Positions 24,101 through 37,400 of a DNA stretch of 64,000 bases are shown here, piece by piece; the stretch's first letter is position 1; each line of letters starts with the position of its first letter. This DNA is from Pachypanchax playfairii (Eukaryota > Chordata > Actinopteri > Cyprinodontiformes > Aplocheilidae). The stretch spans positions 3,029,735 to 3,093,734 of the forward strand of contig SSNP01000041.1 in the NCBI GenBank assembly GCA_006937955.1, read 5' to 3'. The position numbers and the translations under genes were made by a program. Under the pieces are notes generated by a model, which was given only the letters and a program-made list of their open reading frames with translations, was not told the DNA's origin and searched no databases.

Positions 24101-24650
24101 AGGGTTTGCAACCTGTGGCTCTGGGGCCACATGTGGATCTCCAGCCCCTCTGAAATGGCTTCCTTGTAACTTTGACCAAAATCAACATGAACCTGAGCAA
24201 CAGGAAATGAATCATGTTCATGGACTTTCTACATCAGAATGACAGTAATATTACAAACAGGTTGTTCTGTCTGTATGAACTGGTTCCAGAACCAGAATTG
24301 AACAAACACGACTTGATTTTGACTGAAATTTTTGAAAAATGCAGCATCCAGTTAAACTTTGATCTGTTTCTGAATCTTTCTGACCTGCAGTCTGACCGTC
24401 CTGATCCACCACAAACCAACCTATTACATCAGACTGGAGACAAATTAAATTAAAAATAGCAAATAGTTTGTAAATCTATTGTAAATGTTTCCAACATGTT
24501 CAGTTATCTGATTAAGGCCTTGTTGTATTAAACAGATTCTTCATATAACAGAAACAAACTGATAAAAGACCCGAGACACTTCAACAAAGTCAAACTTGTT
24601 TCTTTTATCAACATTTAAGTAATAAATGATCAAACTACATCCATCCATTT
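24101..24650 (+). mobile_element. hAT-like element, copy B (inverted relative to copy A)
   Basis: It begins near AGGGTTTGCAACCTGTGGCT and matches the reverse complement of 19225-19656 along most of its length. It carries an extra interior segment of roughly 100 bases (around 24330-24470). No intact transposase was seen. The two copies bracket the first exon and promoter of med14. Confidence 0.75.
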
Positions 24651-25079
24651 TTTTATAAAGATAAAGGGTGAAACTCCATTCTTTGACTATAAGTAGGAGA
24701 CTTATTGTGTAACTCGTTTAATTTATAAGTGTGAATGGGACTTTATAGGTCTTTACAAATTAAATTTATAATGAGCGATGAGAAAATGTCTGTTTCTGGG
24801 TTGAAAGTCTGCAGACCTCTGATCATCTTTGTGTGTTATTTTAATGAAGACATTAGACATGATCACCCTGTGCGATAGGAGGCGATGTAACAAAGTGCGT
24901 CAGGCTGCTCCTGTGCATTTGCCTGGTTTTAGATAAAATCTGGTTTGGATTTTCAATTCTTGCTGGAACCGGAATAACTTTTCGGAATTGGGAACGGTTT
25001 TTATACCTATCCATCCATCCTGTGCTGGACTAGCAGAGCTGGTCTGGGTTGCGTGATACAAACCAGTCCGTAGACGTTT

Positions 25080-25421
25080 CGCAGTGTTGGAGTTCGGAGT
25101 TGTCTGTCCTGTTTTACACGAGAAACATTTACGACCGACTGCGCTTCCGCCATGTTGAGCTGATTCAAGTTGTGAGTGACTGCTGGGTCCGAGGTGACAA
25201 CAAGCCCTCAGAAACCGGATAGATAGATAGAGTTAGGGGGCTGTTACTACGCCGGTGACGCAGGAAAAACACTCAGAAGCAGAGGAAAATCGTAGGAATA
25301 AAGTATTTCTACTGACGGGATTGTGTCACTGATAGGGGCCACGTTTATGTAACATATACGACACCATCGTCGAAAGCTGGACGTAGTTCGTGAATAGAGG
25401 GGAAATCATATCAAATTCCTG
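25080..25421 (+). promoter_or_regulatory. usp9x: usp9x promoter and non-coding first exon
   Basis: A CpG-richer stretch ends at a strong donor (CCTG|GTGAGT, exon end 25421). This would join the acceptor at 31253/31254 in the 5' UTR. A YY1-like motif (TCCGCCATGTT, 25146-25156) lies here, in reverse orientation. Human USP9X likewise begins with a non-coding exon. The true transcription start within this stretch is unknown. Confidence 0.5.
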
Positions 25422-27543
25422 GTGAGTTGTTAGCCGGCTAGTGAAGGTACTTGCATTACTGGATTTGGTGTAACCACTGGCTGGATTGTTTTTTCACTGT
25501 TAGCTACACTGTCCACATGTATACATTTTTATTTGTGGTTGGAATAATACATGTGTTCTGGTTAGCTTGCCCTGCTAGAATCACTGCAGCTAACGTTAGC
25601 TGCCTGCAAAGAACCTGTCTACTCACTGGAAACGAACATTTCCTTTAAACGTCCCGTGTTTACAAGTTAGCGAGATATAAATGCTGTTCAGTATCATTTT
25701 CTAAATTATTTATTATATTTACATATAGAAAACAATGTCGCTGTTAAGGTTTATTATCTCATGGGCGCCTCAAATTTGATCTTGTTGGGTCGTTTTTAAG
25801 CTTCGTTATAACTTGAGGTTTCAGAAAACCCAGTTAAAATTCAGGAAATAGACGACTCCTCTCTCTATCACTCTATCACTAACTTGAAATGATAAAATGG
25901 CTGCACAGCAAGTGAAAGCAGAAAGAAAATTCAGTGGAATTAACATGGCTTGATTGTTGGGTTTTACTATGAAGTGACATTTCTGGTTTAATTTTCGGGC
26001 ATTTGCACACAAGCTACCAATTTGTTAGCGTTAACAGTTGATGTTGGCTCTTGTTAGCACGACCGTTGCTCGTTGCAAATGGCGTTCATGACAAACATTC
26101 TGCAATAACATTGTGTAAAGTGTAACTTAACCGATTCTGATTGTAATTATGATTTAGGGTGGCGGTTTATTTAAGCTCGTTAGGTTTTTGCAGCGGAGGT
26201 TTACAGAGTGGATATTACTGCAGGCCCGGAGGAGCAGAGAGGCCTTCAGCGCGGTGGGTTTTCGACGACGAGGCCTACACCGCCTAACTGGTCTGCTGTC
26301 TGGGTGGATCGACCTGGACCCGAATCCTACCAGAAAGCAGGCGTTAACCACCAAAACTACCAGCTGCTAATACTTGTTGACAACGCGTCGTACTTGTAAA
26401 TACATATGAAAAAAGTTTAATAATTTATTAGAATCGATTATCCGACAGATTTCTTCTTTAGGATGTCAGTAAATAACTCGGAGGGTAATACTTGAAAGCC
26501 GGTGTTGCACGTCATTTTAACCCAGATCCTGTATGATTTTCTTTTTTTTTTTTGCATTGATGTTTCATTACATCACGCGTCCCCGTTTCTATGATTGTGC
26601 AGTGAAAAATAGAGAGGATATTATTAACCTTAATAACAACTAATGAAGAAATATGAGTATTAAAAGTCATAATTTAAGCTAATATAACTAAAAGTCTGAA
26701 TGGTGTTTATAGTGAAAGGCAAAGGGGTGGTGCCTTAAAACAACTATGTATTGTTTAGTATATTGTGTTCTGGGAAACTGGGGGCTACTTCAGCCCTCAG
26801 TGTCAGTAAACCAGAAGCTGCAAAATGTTGAAATGAAAGTGGTATTTGTTGAGACAAGCTGTCAGAGGATGAGATTTTCAATAAAGACTGGACCAGTGAT
26901 TTTATTAATGGATGGATACAAAATCCACACACTTTTAAGTAGACAACACAATTATCTGTTTATGTGAAATCTAATCGTTTTGCTTTGTTTTCATTAGCAT
27001 TTGTGTTCTTAGTCGAGTTTTAGATCTTCACTGACAAACATTTACAGTATTCAGTTGTTTTCATATACAGATCAAGGAGACTCTATTACTGATAAGTTTA
27101 TACATCAGTGTTTAGCCCCAGTGTGACCGGAAACGATGCCAGCACTTTCCCTAATAAATACCATATTGAAAGCTATTACAGTTTCCAAATACTTTTACAG
27201 ATTGGCAGTTTTGATAGCTGTAAAAGAAAGTCAGATTTTTGTGTGGTTTGTATATAACATGAACTGTATATGAAATTATATTTATTGTACAAGTTATTCA
27301 GTTTAAACACCAGTAAGTACCCACCTGTTTAGAAAACCTAAAATAATTGCAACAGGTGTAATAGATATACTGGCAAAAAAAAAAATCCCCCAAAAAAACC
27401 AGTGATGCCATAAAATTAGATGGTAGACAGATGTCAAGGCCAAAGTGATGTCTGTCACTTTTTTAAACAATGTTGGCAGAGATTGTTGTGTTGATTTATC
27501 ACAAGTGAAATGGCCATTAACATTGTCATTGCAAGTTTTTCTA

Positions 27544-27559
27544 ATATTGTGCAGCCCTA
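27544..27559. mobile_element. Solitary hAT-type terminal repeat
   Basis: ATATTGTGCAGCCCTA is the common right end of fish hAT elements (TAGGGCTGCACAATAT reversed). No matching left end was found upstream, so this looks like a truncated remnant of unknown length to the left. Confidence 0.45.
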
Positions 27560-29327
27560 CTGATTTTAATGGTCACGGTGGTAAAATTTTACATGGTTAA
27601 TTTTACCATACCACATCATCAGAGTAGAAGAGGGATGACTGTGAAGGGAAGCTTGAAGATTTTAAGTCTCCTGAAACAAAAACTGTAGTATGACTGAATT
27701 TAAAAATGTCAGTGTTGAGGGAAAGGTTTTTTAAGGTGGTCTCTCGATCTGCATGACGTGCTGAGTAAAAGTCGATGTGGCGAGGGAAATTCAACTCTGA
27801 GCAGTCTGGATACAGTCGCTTTATTAAAGCTTTATCAAAGTTGGCTAACTTTGTCCTGCTTTTATCAGTTTAACTCAAACCAGAGGTTATTAGTCTGCAT
27901 AACAATATTGACTGTAGATATTGTTTAAAGATTTCTCTAGTTTTTGCCAGTAAGGATTATAATTTCACTGTATGTAAAGATACATTATGGTTGTCATTAC
28001 TGCTTTGAGAAGAACTGATGCTGAAGCAGAGGAAATTGCACACGTTTATGTTTGGAGATATTTTAGTTGACGTTAAAACAAAAAATGTGTATATTACAGA
28101 TTTTGCTTTTAGCTTTAACAAATATGTCATTATTCCTGAGAGCAGAGCAACAAACAACAAGTATGCTTCTCACAAATATATCTATTCGAAATGTATCTTA
28201 CCCTATTTGCTTTTTTTAGTTTAATAGTAATGAACTCCGTTTTTACTGTCTAATTTTCCAAAAACACGAGGATCTGTATTTCTGGGCAACAAAATCAGGT
28301 TTTAAAATACTGTATCCTAATATCTTCTGTTTTATTTTAAACATGATATTGTTATTAAGTCACATTAGGAAGGAAGCCTGTGTTCTAATTAATTTTGACA
28401 AAATGTAGTCTTATCTAATTTCATACTAATTTTATGCCATGTATGAATTTTATTTTGGAGATGAATAAATACAAGTTCATTGCCAAATGGAACCTGTTGT
28501 TCTGACTAGACAACTGTATATGATTTGTGGTTAATGTCTATTTCAGGTTACAGAGCAGCTTTATGATGTGCAGTCTTCCTGTGCAATGAGGGAGTATTGA
28601 TGACATGACAGTTTAACTGTCTAATCGTGTTCTGGGTTTTTGTTGCTCTATCAGACTGTAGCATGTTTAGAAACTTTAAAACTGCTCCTAAATTTCAGCA
28701 GTAAACATGCTTGTTAATTGTGGTCTTAGTCACGTTAAAAATAATATTTTTTCAAATGCGCTGGGATATTATTTTATCATCTTTTTGTACATCTATCTTG
28801 GAGTAGAACATTTTCAAAGTTATGATGTCATCAGATATTAAGATCTGGACTCATTTTGAAATTAGTTGGGTGATTTAAAGTGAAAAGAGGGTTGTGATGG
28901 TTTATGTGCAGTTTCTGTTGAAATATATGTCTTGTTTTAGTCATGAGATTAAAATGTAGAAAACCCTATAGAGGGTCATTTTCCCCTAAAGAACCTGTAA
29001 GAATTTTAAAAAGAAGCCTGTTCTGTAGGTGTGTAACAGGATGTGGTGATGAGGAAACAATCCTCTAATAATTACGGATTGATAATCTACTTTTAATAGA
29101 AATTGATGTCAAAGTAAATAAAAAAAAAATTCTCAGTCCATAAACGCAACACTGCCAAGGTGTGTTCAATAGTCCCATCATTTCCTGGTTCTTGAAATAT
29201 GCTGTTCTAATGTGCATGAGCCAATCAGGACTACTTGACCCAGATCAAAGCTATTTCCATTCTTAAAACCAGTATATGTCAGTAATCTGGTTGAGTTCTT
29301 TATTCGTGTTGCACAAAGTTTGGTTGT

Positions 29328-29459
29328 ATAGGGCCCTGTGATGAACTTGCAACATGTCCAGGTGTAACCCTGCTTCCTACCCAATGACTGCTAGAGATTG
29401 TCACCAGTTCCCCGTAACCCTGAACAAGAAGCGAGTATTAAAAAAATGACTGACTGGTT
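29328..29459 (+). repeat. Dispersed teleost repeat, copy 1
   Basis: The motif order GGGCCCTGTGATGAACTTGC, CATGTCCAGGTGTAACCCTG and CCCGTAACCCTGAACAAGAA is that of a very abundant fish repeat. A related copy in the opposite orientation lies at 33722-34056. Confidence 0.7.
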
Positions 29460-31253
29460 GCAATTAAAGCTATTGCGTCTTCAACACATCATACTATTTC
29501 TTGAATATATTGTTGATCGTGTGAACTATAATGCTGATGACCTGTGGTTGTCTTTGTTCAAACGAGATTATTTTTCATGCTAAGTTGCATCTACATTGCA
29601 AATGTCAACAAGAATATATATTGTAAAATGATACGCTTAACAAAAAAATATAGGAATCAGATTGCCATGTTCAAATATTGATTCAGTTAGACAAAAAGAA
29701 GGAACGGACAAGATAAGTTGTTTTAACAATCCAACAACTGTCTAGGCAATGAGGTTCAGTAGACTCAAACAATCAGTTTAAAATGTAGTGCCAGAATGTA
29801 ATTAAGAAAGTGAAATTATTTGTTTTTTTCATCATTTACATAAATAATCAGTTGCTGTTATAATCTGTAGTAATTTAAATGGCACAGTTTTAACACAACC
29901 TGACATCTTGCCTTTACTTCAATACAATAATATGATGAAATTATGTGAAATAATAATTTCACACAATTTTAACATGTTTATTAAACAGAATTCTATTTAG
30001 TTTATACATATTGGAACAGGCTTTTTGGAAAATCCCCCTCAGGATATCAGCATCACAGTTTACAACATAAGTAGTGTATAAACAATCCCATACATACCAC
30101 CATGTATCAATAGCTCTGGAATATTTTCAGTAATCACTAACGGTTGTCAAAAATTTCCATCAATTACTAACAACTAAACAGTAACGTTTTTACTGTACAT
30201 GTTCGTTTTAGCATGGAATTGTTTGGTCTGGCTTAGCACAGCCTCTGATTTGTGTCAAGCAGATTGTTTGGCGCATGCACATAAGGACCTCTTGGTTTAT
30301 TATTTCCTTGTTTTTTGTATTTATTTCTGCTGTTTGCATTAGTAGTAAGATGCCTTACATGTTAAAGATTCAGCTGAGAGTCAGATGCAACTGAAGGGAA
30401 ACAAGTTCTTACAGAGGTGCATTAGCAGCTGCAACTTAAACGGAACATGTTTTAAGTCAGTTAGCTGTGTGACATGTTTCTTTTTAAAGCAGATTGAAAA
30501 AATGAGTGAAAGACTTAACAGTTATTTGTATTAAGCTATAATTTGCTATGCATAGGATTGAAGGGTTTATCAATTCTAACGGTAAATCAGATTGTTTTTT
30601 AAATTACGTTTGATACTGCTGCAGCATATTTCAAAATGAGAACTAGTAGATATAAAATTATGAGATATGGTGCAGTTTTATGTTTTGAGTCGTGTACAAA
30701 ACCTAAAATGTTAATGAACAGTAATCTGGTTTATAAAGCAGATAAAGATTCTTCTTAGTTTGGGGTTTATTTGTACTTCTGTTTCATAATTTGAAGGATC
30801 TTATTTACTAGGTTTTTTTTTTACTGCTTTTTTTTAAGAATGCAGCACGTTTTTTACATTTTATTATAACTAGACAAATATTATTTATAATTTGAGAAAA
30901 ATTATAGTTTGTTTCCTGTTAATTTTATTTCTTACAGAGAAATATGTATCAGCAGGCCAGAGCTGTACATGATTTGGAAATCAGTATTGGCCCACAAAAC
31001 CAGATCAGTGTATTTTAGGTTACCCATGAAACTAAATATAACACCAGTAAATTGGAAAGAAAGTACTGTATAATCTACAAAAACATTATTAGTTCTTTAA
31101 TCCTCTGTTTAAATACATAGTTGAGAATAATCAGAGCCAGTAAATTTCATGTCATTATAGATGATGATTGTTGTAAATAACTAATTTCATAACTCATGGT
31201 GCATGTTGAAGTATTCTGGTGGTTCTAACATTAGTTTCTCTTGTTGTCACTAG

Positions 31254-31420
31254 GTTATGCAATGGTCGCAGCAGCACATCCAGATCTCCAGGTGCTTCTG
31301 TCCCTCCTTTGTGTGTTTGGGCTTTCTTCCCTCTGCTATATAGCTGAGGTGACTGTGAATTCCCTCCTGGCCAGTGCTCCCTAAGAGGCCAAGATTGCCA
31401 AGATCTGCCCCGTGGCGAGC
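31254..31420 (+). promoter_or_regulatory. usp9x: usp9x 5' UTR of exon 2 with two uORFs
   Basis: The exon starts after the acceptor CACTAG (31248-31253). Two overlapping upstream ORFs lie in different frames: 31257-31343 (28 codons) and 31262-31384 (40 codons, hydrophobic). Both stop before the main ATG at 31421. They could lower basal translation or make it stress-responsive; this is inference only. Confidence 0.6.
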
Positions 31421-34400
31421 ATGACGGCCACCACGCGTGGCTCTCCGGTGGGGGGCAATGACAGTCAGGGCCAGGGCCAGGCACCTGATGCTCAGAGCCA
31501 ACCCCCACTGCCACAGAACCAGGTCAGTATCATCTTTCTATCCAGTATTACATTTAAAAAAAAAAGTGTGAACAGCAGCACAATAGCTGTAATTCTTTGC
31601 TAGTCAAGAGGCTATAGCAAAGCAGTGTGTTGAGTCTTTTATGTTTAATATTTTTAAATCAATATTGCTTGCACACAGCAACACAAAGATTCCAATAGAC
31701 CAAAAGGGAAGGCAGGAGGGAGCGGAAAAGAGTGAGAGTGTGAAAGTGAGGCAGTGAATGAATGAATAGAGACTCCAGAGTGATGGTGAAAGGGTGTGTG
31801 CCTGTGTGTGTGCATGTGTGGTGGTTAAAGATGAGCTGAAGTGAGACAAGCTGCCTATGTAGGTCAGTTAAGTCGAAGGAGTCTCCACCATGCTCTTCTA
31901 ATTTTTAGATTTCTCATGTATATATTCCTCTCAACAACACTTACAGCCTTTTTTTTTTACTCTTCAGATTCTGGTTTCATACCTATGCAGATGCTGATAC
32001 AGTCATTTGATGTATATAAAAAAAAGAGCCTTGTGGATTTATATTGTTATCCTAATCACTTCATTTCACTAGTCCCATTGACAGCACTGAGTTACACCAA
32101 CATACTAATACATCTAGGCCCTCTTCAGTTTTGGCATTGACATGTGTTGAGCCAATTCAGTCACAAGAGGAGCACTTTAAGTACCAGTGTTCACACGGAC
32201 AAAGTCCTTTAGACTGATCTGATCTCGGTTACATGCTCAACATGCAAATAAATATTAAGCCACGTCACATAGTGGGCTGATAGTGGAGCAACAAGCAGGA
32301 CATCAGCAGGTGTGTGGAAAAATCACATGAACATGGTTCAGAGTAGGGTTGGGCGGTATACCGCTTGTACCGAAAACCAGTATTTATTTTGGTTATGATA
32401 TGAATTTTTCACATACTGCCATACTGGTGATCAGCGAAGACAATGTCCGGAACATTTGCAGTGGGAACGTATTTCTGCAGGGACCGATTTTAATGCTGCA
32501 CGCTAAGACAGCATGTGAAAAATAATGTTTGTAATAAAGAATGGCTGCTGGTGGAGGCTGTAACAGCGATTCACAGATTACTGACCCAGGACAACTTAAG
32601 AGGAGCCACGACTGTAGTATGGAATTTCTTTGGCTTCAAATGGTTGGACTTGGACGAACAAACAACTATCATTTGGGGTAGCCGGCGGCTAGCAACTTAA
32701 CTTGATGAGGCTGTGCAACAAAAACACGGGACTACATATGACAGTAAAATGGGCTATTTAAAGCCAATCTAATGCAGTAATTCTTTACCTATTAGAAGAT
32801 AATGTGGGTAACACTGATTGTATAAAAAAATACAGTAAAACCGATATAATTTAGAAAAAAGGGATTTTAAAATTTTGCCATACCGCCCAGCCCCAGTTTA
32901 GAGACAAGTCTTTTTAACTCATTCAGTGCCAGCCACTTTCAGATTTCATATCCCCCTCAGTGCCAGAGATATATACATGTTTATAAACAAGAATACTGTA
33001 CAAACTTCCAATGACATCTCATGATGAAATAAGTTGTCAATTTTTGTCAATCACTATGGTAGCATTTTTTTGACAGGGCAGCATAAATCAGAACACTGGC
33101 TTTGCAGCGCCTTACAATGAATGAAGGTCTTGCCAATGTTTACTCTGGTTTTAGCTCTTTCCTTGTCTTGCTCACGCTTTCTTTGTCTCACCTCGGAAGA
33201 CATTACTCTTTTCCTTTTTCTTTCATGTTCAGACATGATGCCAATGAAAAGCAAACTTTGGTCAGTGAGCCGAAAAAGCTAACTGCTAGCCTTTATAAAA
33301 GCGAATGGCGACCGCTGCTGCGACAAACAAATGTTGCCGAAAAGCAGCAAAGGAACCACCCATTCTCAACCACGACCCTAACCACTGAAGTTATTTTGTC
33401 TATTTTAGGGTCATCAGAGGCATCCAGGATGATGTCTGATATGAAGCTGAACATGTTTTTTAGTTTGTATCCACTTAAACAAAATTTCAAAATAGTAGCT
33501 TAAAGTTTTAAGTTATTTAGTACTGCTTTAAAGACCTTGAAGAATTCTGTCTACTTTGAAACAGCTGACCACTTTCTGGCAGGCATCACTGTTTCCTACC
33601 CAACCTCATTGGTTATATTGTAAATTTTCCTTTACCAGCCTCTTCAACATTTTACCAGCCACTTTTTAAAAAATTTTTTTTTTTTAAGCCAACACACTTA
33701 AGTGTACCATTGTCTGTCAGTCATTATTTATACCTGCTTATTCCTGTTCTGGGTAACAGGGATCTGGTGTCAATCTACAGCAGTCACTGGGCAAGAGGCG
33801 GGGTTACACCTGGACAGGTTGTTAGTCCATCACAGGGCCACATAGAGACAAACAACCACTCACACACTCACTCAAAGATGATTTGGAACTGCCAGTTAAC
33901 CTCAAATATATTTTTGGTCTTTGTGAGTCCCTGGAGAAAACCCACTCATGCACAGTGAGAACATGCAAACTCCATTGCAGATAGCCCAGTTTTGAACCCA
34001 GGACCTTCACTCACTGCAAGGCAACAGTGCTACCCACTGCACCACCATGCAGCCTGTGTATCAATGACTTAGTGGAAAAAAAAAAGAACATTTACAATAA
34101 AGCAGTCTTGTGTTTGTCCATTGTTAATTCTATAAAAAGATCTGTACTTTAAATGAACTTAAACAGTAAACCATATCCTACCTGCATACTTGCACATACT
34201 GATGATATAAAACAACACAATCCAATCCAGTGGCATATTGCAACTTCATCAGCCTTTCACACCCACATTTCCAAATGTGGCCACAGTACCTCTAAACTGC
34301 TCCCAGTTTGAATTAGGATCAGTTTCTGACAGTGATTTGTTGTTTGTTCCTTCCTCCGTTTTTATGATGCATCTTTATTTTGTTCTTTAATCATACAAGG

Positions 34401-37400
34401 CTGATTAATATAGTACAAACCTGCTAGCTCATCATCAAACTATTTCTTTGGAAAATAAAGGTGCTGATTATAATAAGATCCGATTTAATTATCCATGTTC
34501 TCACTATTAATTTAGTATGTTAATTTTAATTAGGGATAATCCAAGTAATCGCTTTATGATCTAGAACTGTTGCCTATTCCTTCGTGTATTTAAAGTTGTG
34601 GAGAAGACGTGTGAATAATAGTTTGACTGTCCTGTCACTGGAAACGTCTGATGAAACAGGTTGCAGGAATGCATGTTTGTCTTTGCTAATTCTGCTGATT
34701 AGAAATGACCTTAATTTTCACCTGTGTGAAGGATGCCTGAACATTTTATGTAAAATGTATGAATAAGTACATTTTGTAAATTGCAGATGGAGTGTCCTTT
34801 CGGTTTGGGCTGTAGTACAGTTTTAGTTCAGCTGTTAAGTTTATGCCTGCTATTCGCAATCACATGAACAGTTATGTAGAGAAGTTTCTACAGAGTTACA
34901 TTTGTGTATGATGAGCATTGCATAGTCAAATAACTTTCTCAGGAGCATGATTTGGGGTATCTTTTGTTCATTGTAACTCAATGCAAACTTGGAAGGCTGG
35001 TATATTGTATTTTTCAGTTTTTATAGTTTAACAGGTTTTTACCTGCTTTCTGAGCAGATTGTTTCTGATACTTTTTTTTTACTTTGTTTTAGACTATTAT
35101 AACATTCAAATTAATTAAAGGGAATAGTTATATAACAATCACAAAATGTGACACTTGTTTTAATATAAAATATGTACATTTATTGTTCAGTTCAACGTTT
35201 TTCTGCCTGTGACAGAGAGGGATAAGAGTTTGGACTAAAAATGAAATCGGTAAAACTACACAGAGCCTGACTTACAGCTAGTCTTGCAAACAAAAAACCC
35301 TATTCTGTTTTTTTAATTAAAAAATACTTTAATAAACATACAGTGGGTATGAGTCTAATGTGTCTAACAAAAGTAAATGTGAAAAATGTATACAGTACTT
35401 TAAACTTACCCAACTTATCCCATGGATGTTGCAACACAGGTTTCCATCGGATCAAAGACTCCCACAACTGTGATTGGCCAGAACAAAGTTCTAATGAATT
35501 GATGTACACCTGCTGTTCCCATCTAGTTATCAGCAGTTGAAGATAAAATACATATACATGGATAAAAGCAATCTTGTCAGTTTCTTTAAATCTTGCCGTT
35601 TAATAAAAAGGCAATAAAAAGCCCGTTTCCACTTCAGGAACTTTAGCCAGAAAACAGGAGTGTTTTGTGTAGTTATTCTCTAACCCTGCTGTTCCCAAAC
35701 TTATTTTGCCACGCACCCCCTTTTATGTCCCAGCCGTGCTGACTGGGGGTGATCGCTATTTTCAGTCATTTTAAAATAGCTAGCCCGGACCGCAAACATT
35801 ATTTACACGTCCAGACTTCCTGGTTTCATATCAAATGTGAGACCGCAAGGCTGCCAAGTCTTCATCACAAGCAGCTGTAATTCCACAACGACCAGCAGCA
35901 AAAAGTAATAAACTATGACATTCTTCCAACTGAGCAGCCAAGCTGCACATGATGGGGCATTCAAATGCACTCAGGAAAACTCAATGCTGAACAAATAGGC
36001 CTTCAAATATTCCCAAAAATTGAACAAATACAAGAGAAACAAAATAAGAATCAACATCAGAACTGGCAACTCAACAGAAAAATCAGGGAGTGAGTGGCTG
36101 AGAACAGATATATTTTTTCTACATTAACTACAGGATTTGAATTTGACAACAAGGTCTAATTCTTGCATACTGTACTTTTTATAATGTATGTTGTTCTCCT
36201 GAGTAAACATATTAAAACTTTTTGGAAGAGTATATACTAAAAAAAAAAATTTTGCACATAGTGCCAGGTTAGTTTTCATAGCCTTTTCCCCCTCAGTAAA
36301 TGAAATAATATTTAAAAATAGTATTTTGTAGCTATGTATCTTTTTCTGACTTAAACTTGTTTGCTGATTATTTAACTGACAGAAGCAACAATTGAAGAAC
36401 TTTGTAAAAGAGAAATAGTTGTTCATAGTACTAGAACCGCTTCATAAAGGTACTATAATTATCAGGGAGTCCATATAACGGTTCAAAAGCACCTTGTAGA
36501 AGTGGTCCTGGTTTACATTGCAATGCTGGTTTTTCCCTTTTTTAATTCTGTGCTGCACACAGGAGGGATACAGATGTTTTATTGTATGTAAGATCATTTA
36601 AAAATACTCAGAGGCACAATCTTTTGGAGTTAGTTTTACTTATTGCGATTGTTTTTAACCCTCAGACATCATCTCCTAATTCATCTAATGAGAACTCTCC
36701 AGTGAGCCCACCAGATGAGCAGGGCCAAGGGGATGGAACCCCTCAGATGGAGGAGGAAGAGCCTGCTTTTCCTCACACTGACCTAGCCAAGCTTGATGAC
36801 ATGATCAACAGGTATTTACTTTTCTCCTGATTTTGAAGTTACATATAAAGTCATTAGATCCCCCAGATTCTCCAGTTATCTTCTCACATTATTTTGATTT
36901 TGTTTTTTGCAGTGTTCACTGTAACCTCAAATTTTAATTCTAGTTAACAATTTTTTTCAAATCAGTCTGACAGAAGTTGACCTCATTTCAATATCCTTCA
37001 ACTCAAGTTGACTTCTGCTGACTATGACTAGTTTAAAATGTTCTAAACATGTTCTCTGAACGCATCACCCCCACAGGGAAATAATTATCAGTGAAGTAGA
37101 TGTAGCTTTTTGGAATTTTTTTCCTCTTGCATACACTGCTGCTTCTGATGATTCACTCTTTTTAATTGTTTAGGCCTCGATGGGTTGTTCCAGTTTTGCC
37201 AAAAGGAGAACTAGAAGTCCTCCTGGAAGCTGCTATAGACTTGAGTAAAAAAGGTAGGAATATACAAAATGTTCCTTTGAGTCAGTTCTGGGTTGCATTT
37301 ATTTTATGAGGAACCTGTTTTTAGATGGCTGTCAGTGATCAGACTAAAATTGGTTGAAATGTAAATTAATTTGTTTACTTTTAATAATTTTGGCTATTAA

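Larger units (their letters stand above)
20421..25079. other. Head-to-head intergenic region, transposon-rich
   Basis: No host gene recognised between med14 and usp9x. The region contains a Tc1-like element (20584-21098), an internally deleted LINE (about 21600-22580), a Rex3-like reverse-transcriptase relic (about 22690-23060) and a hAT-like element (24101-24650). The parts 21100-21600, 23060-24100 and 24650-25080 are unclassified, with a short decayed repeat tail near 23165-23300. Confidence 0.65.
25422..31253 (+). other. usp9x: usp9x intron 1
   Basis: A 5.8-kb AT-rich intron in the 5' UTR. It holds a hAT-type right end near 27544-27559 and a dispersed repeat at 29328-29459. No exon, RNA gene or conserved coding segment was recognised in the rest. 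Confidence 0.55.
31523..36665 (+). other. usp9x: usp9x intron after coding exon 1
   Basis: A 5.1-kb intron. It includes a TG-rich stretch (about 31790-31823), a hAT-like element with BED-finger remnant (32344-32896), a dispersed teleost repeat (33722-34056) and a hAT-like trace near 35688-35790. The segment around 32920-33500 resembles an unclassified repeat (begins near AACTCATTCAGTGCCAGCC). No host exon was seen. Confidence 0.6.

Noticed and set aside
33102..33503. 133-codon plus-strand open frame in a usp9x intron
   Set aside because: No recognisable protein family; the surrounding DNA looks like an unclassified repeat and lacks usable exon boundaries in the usp9x frame.
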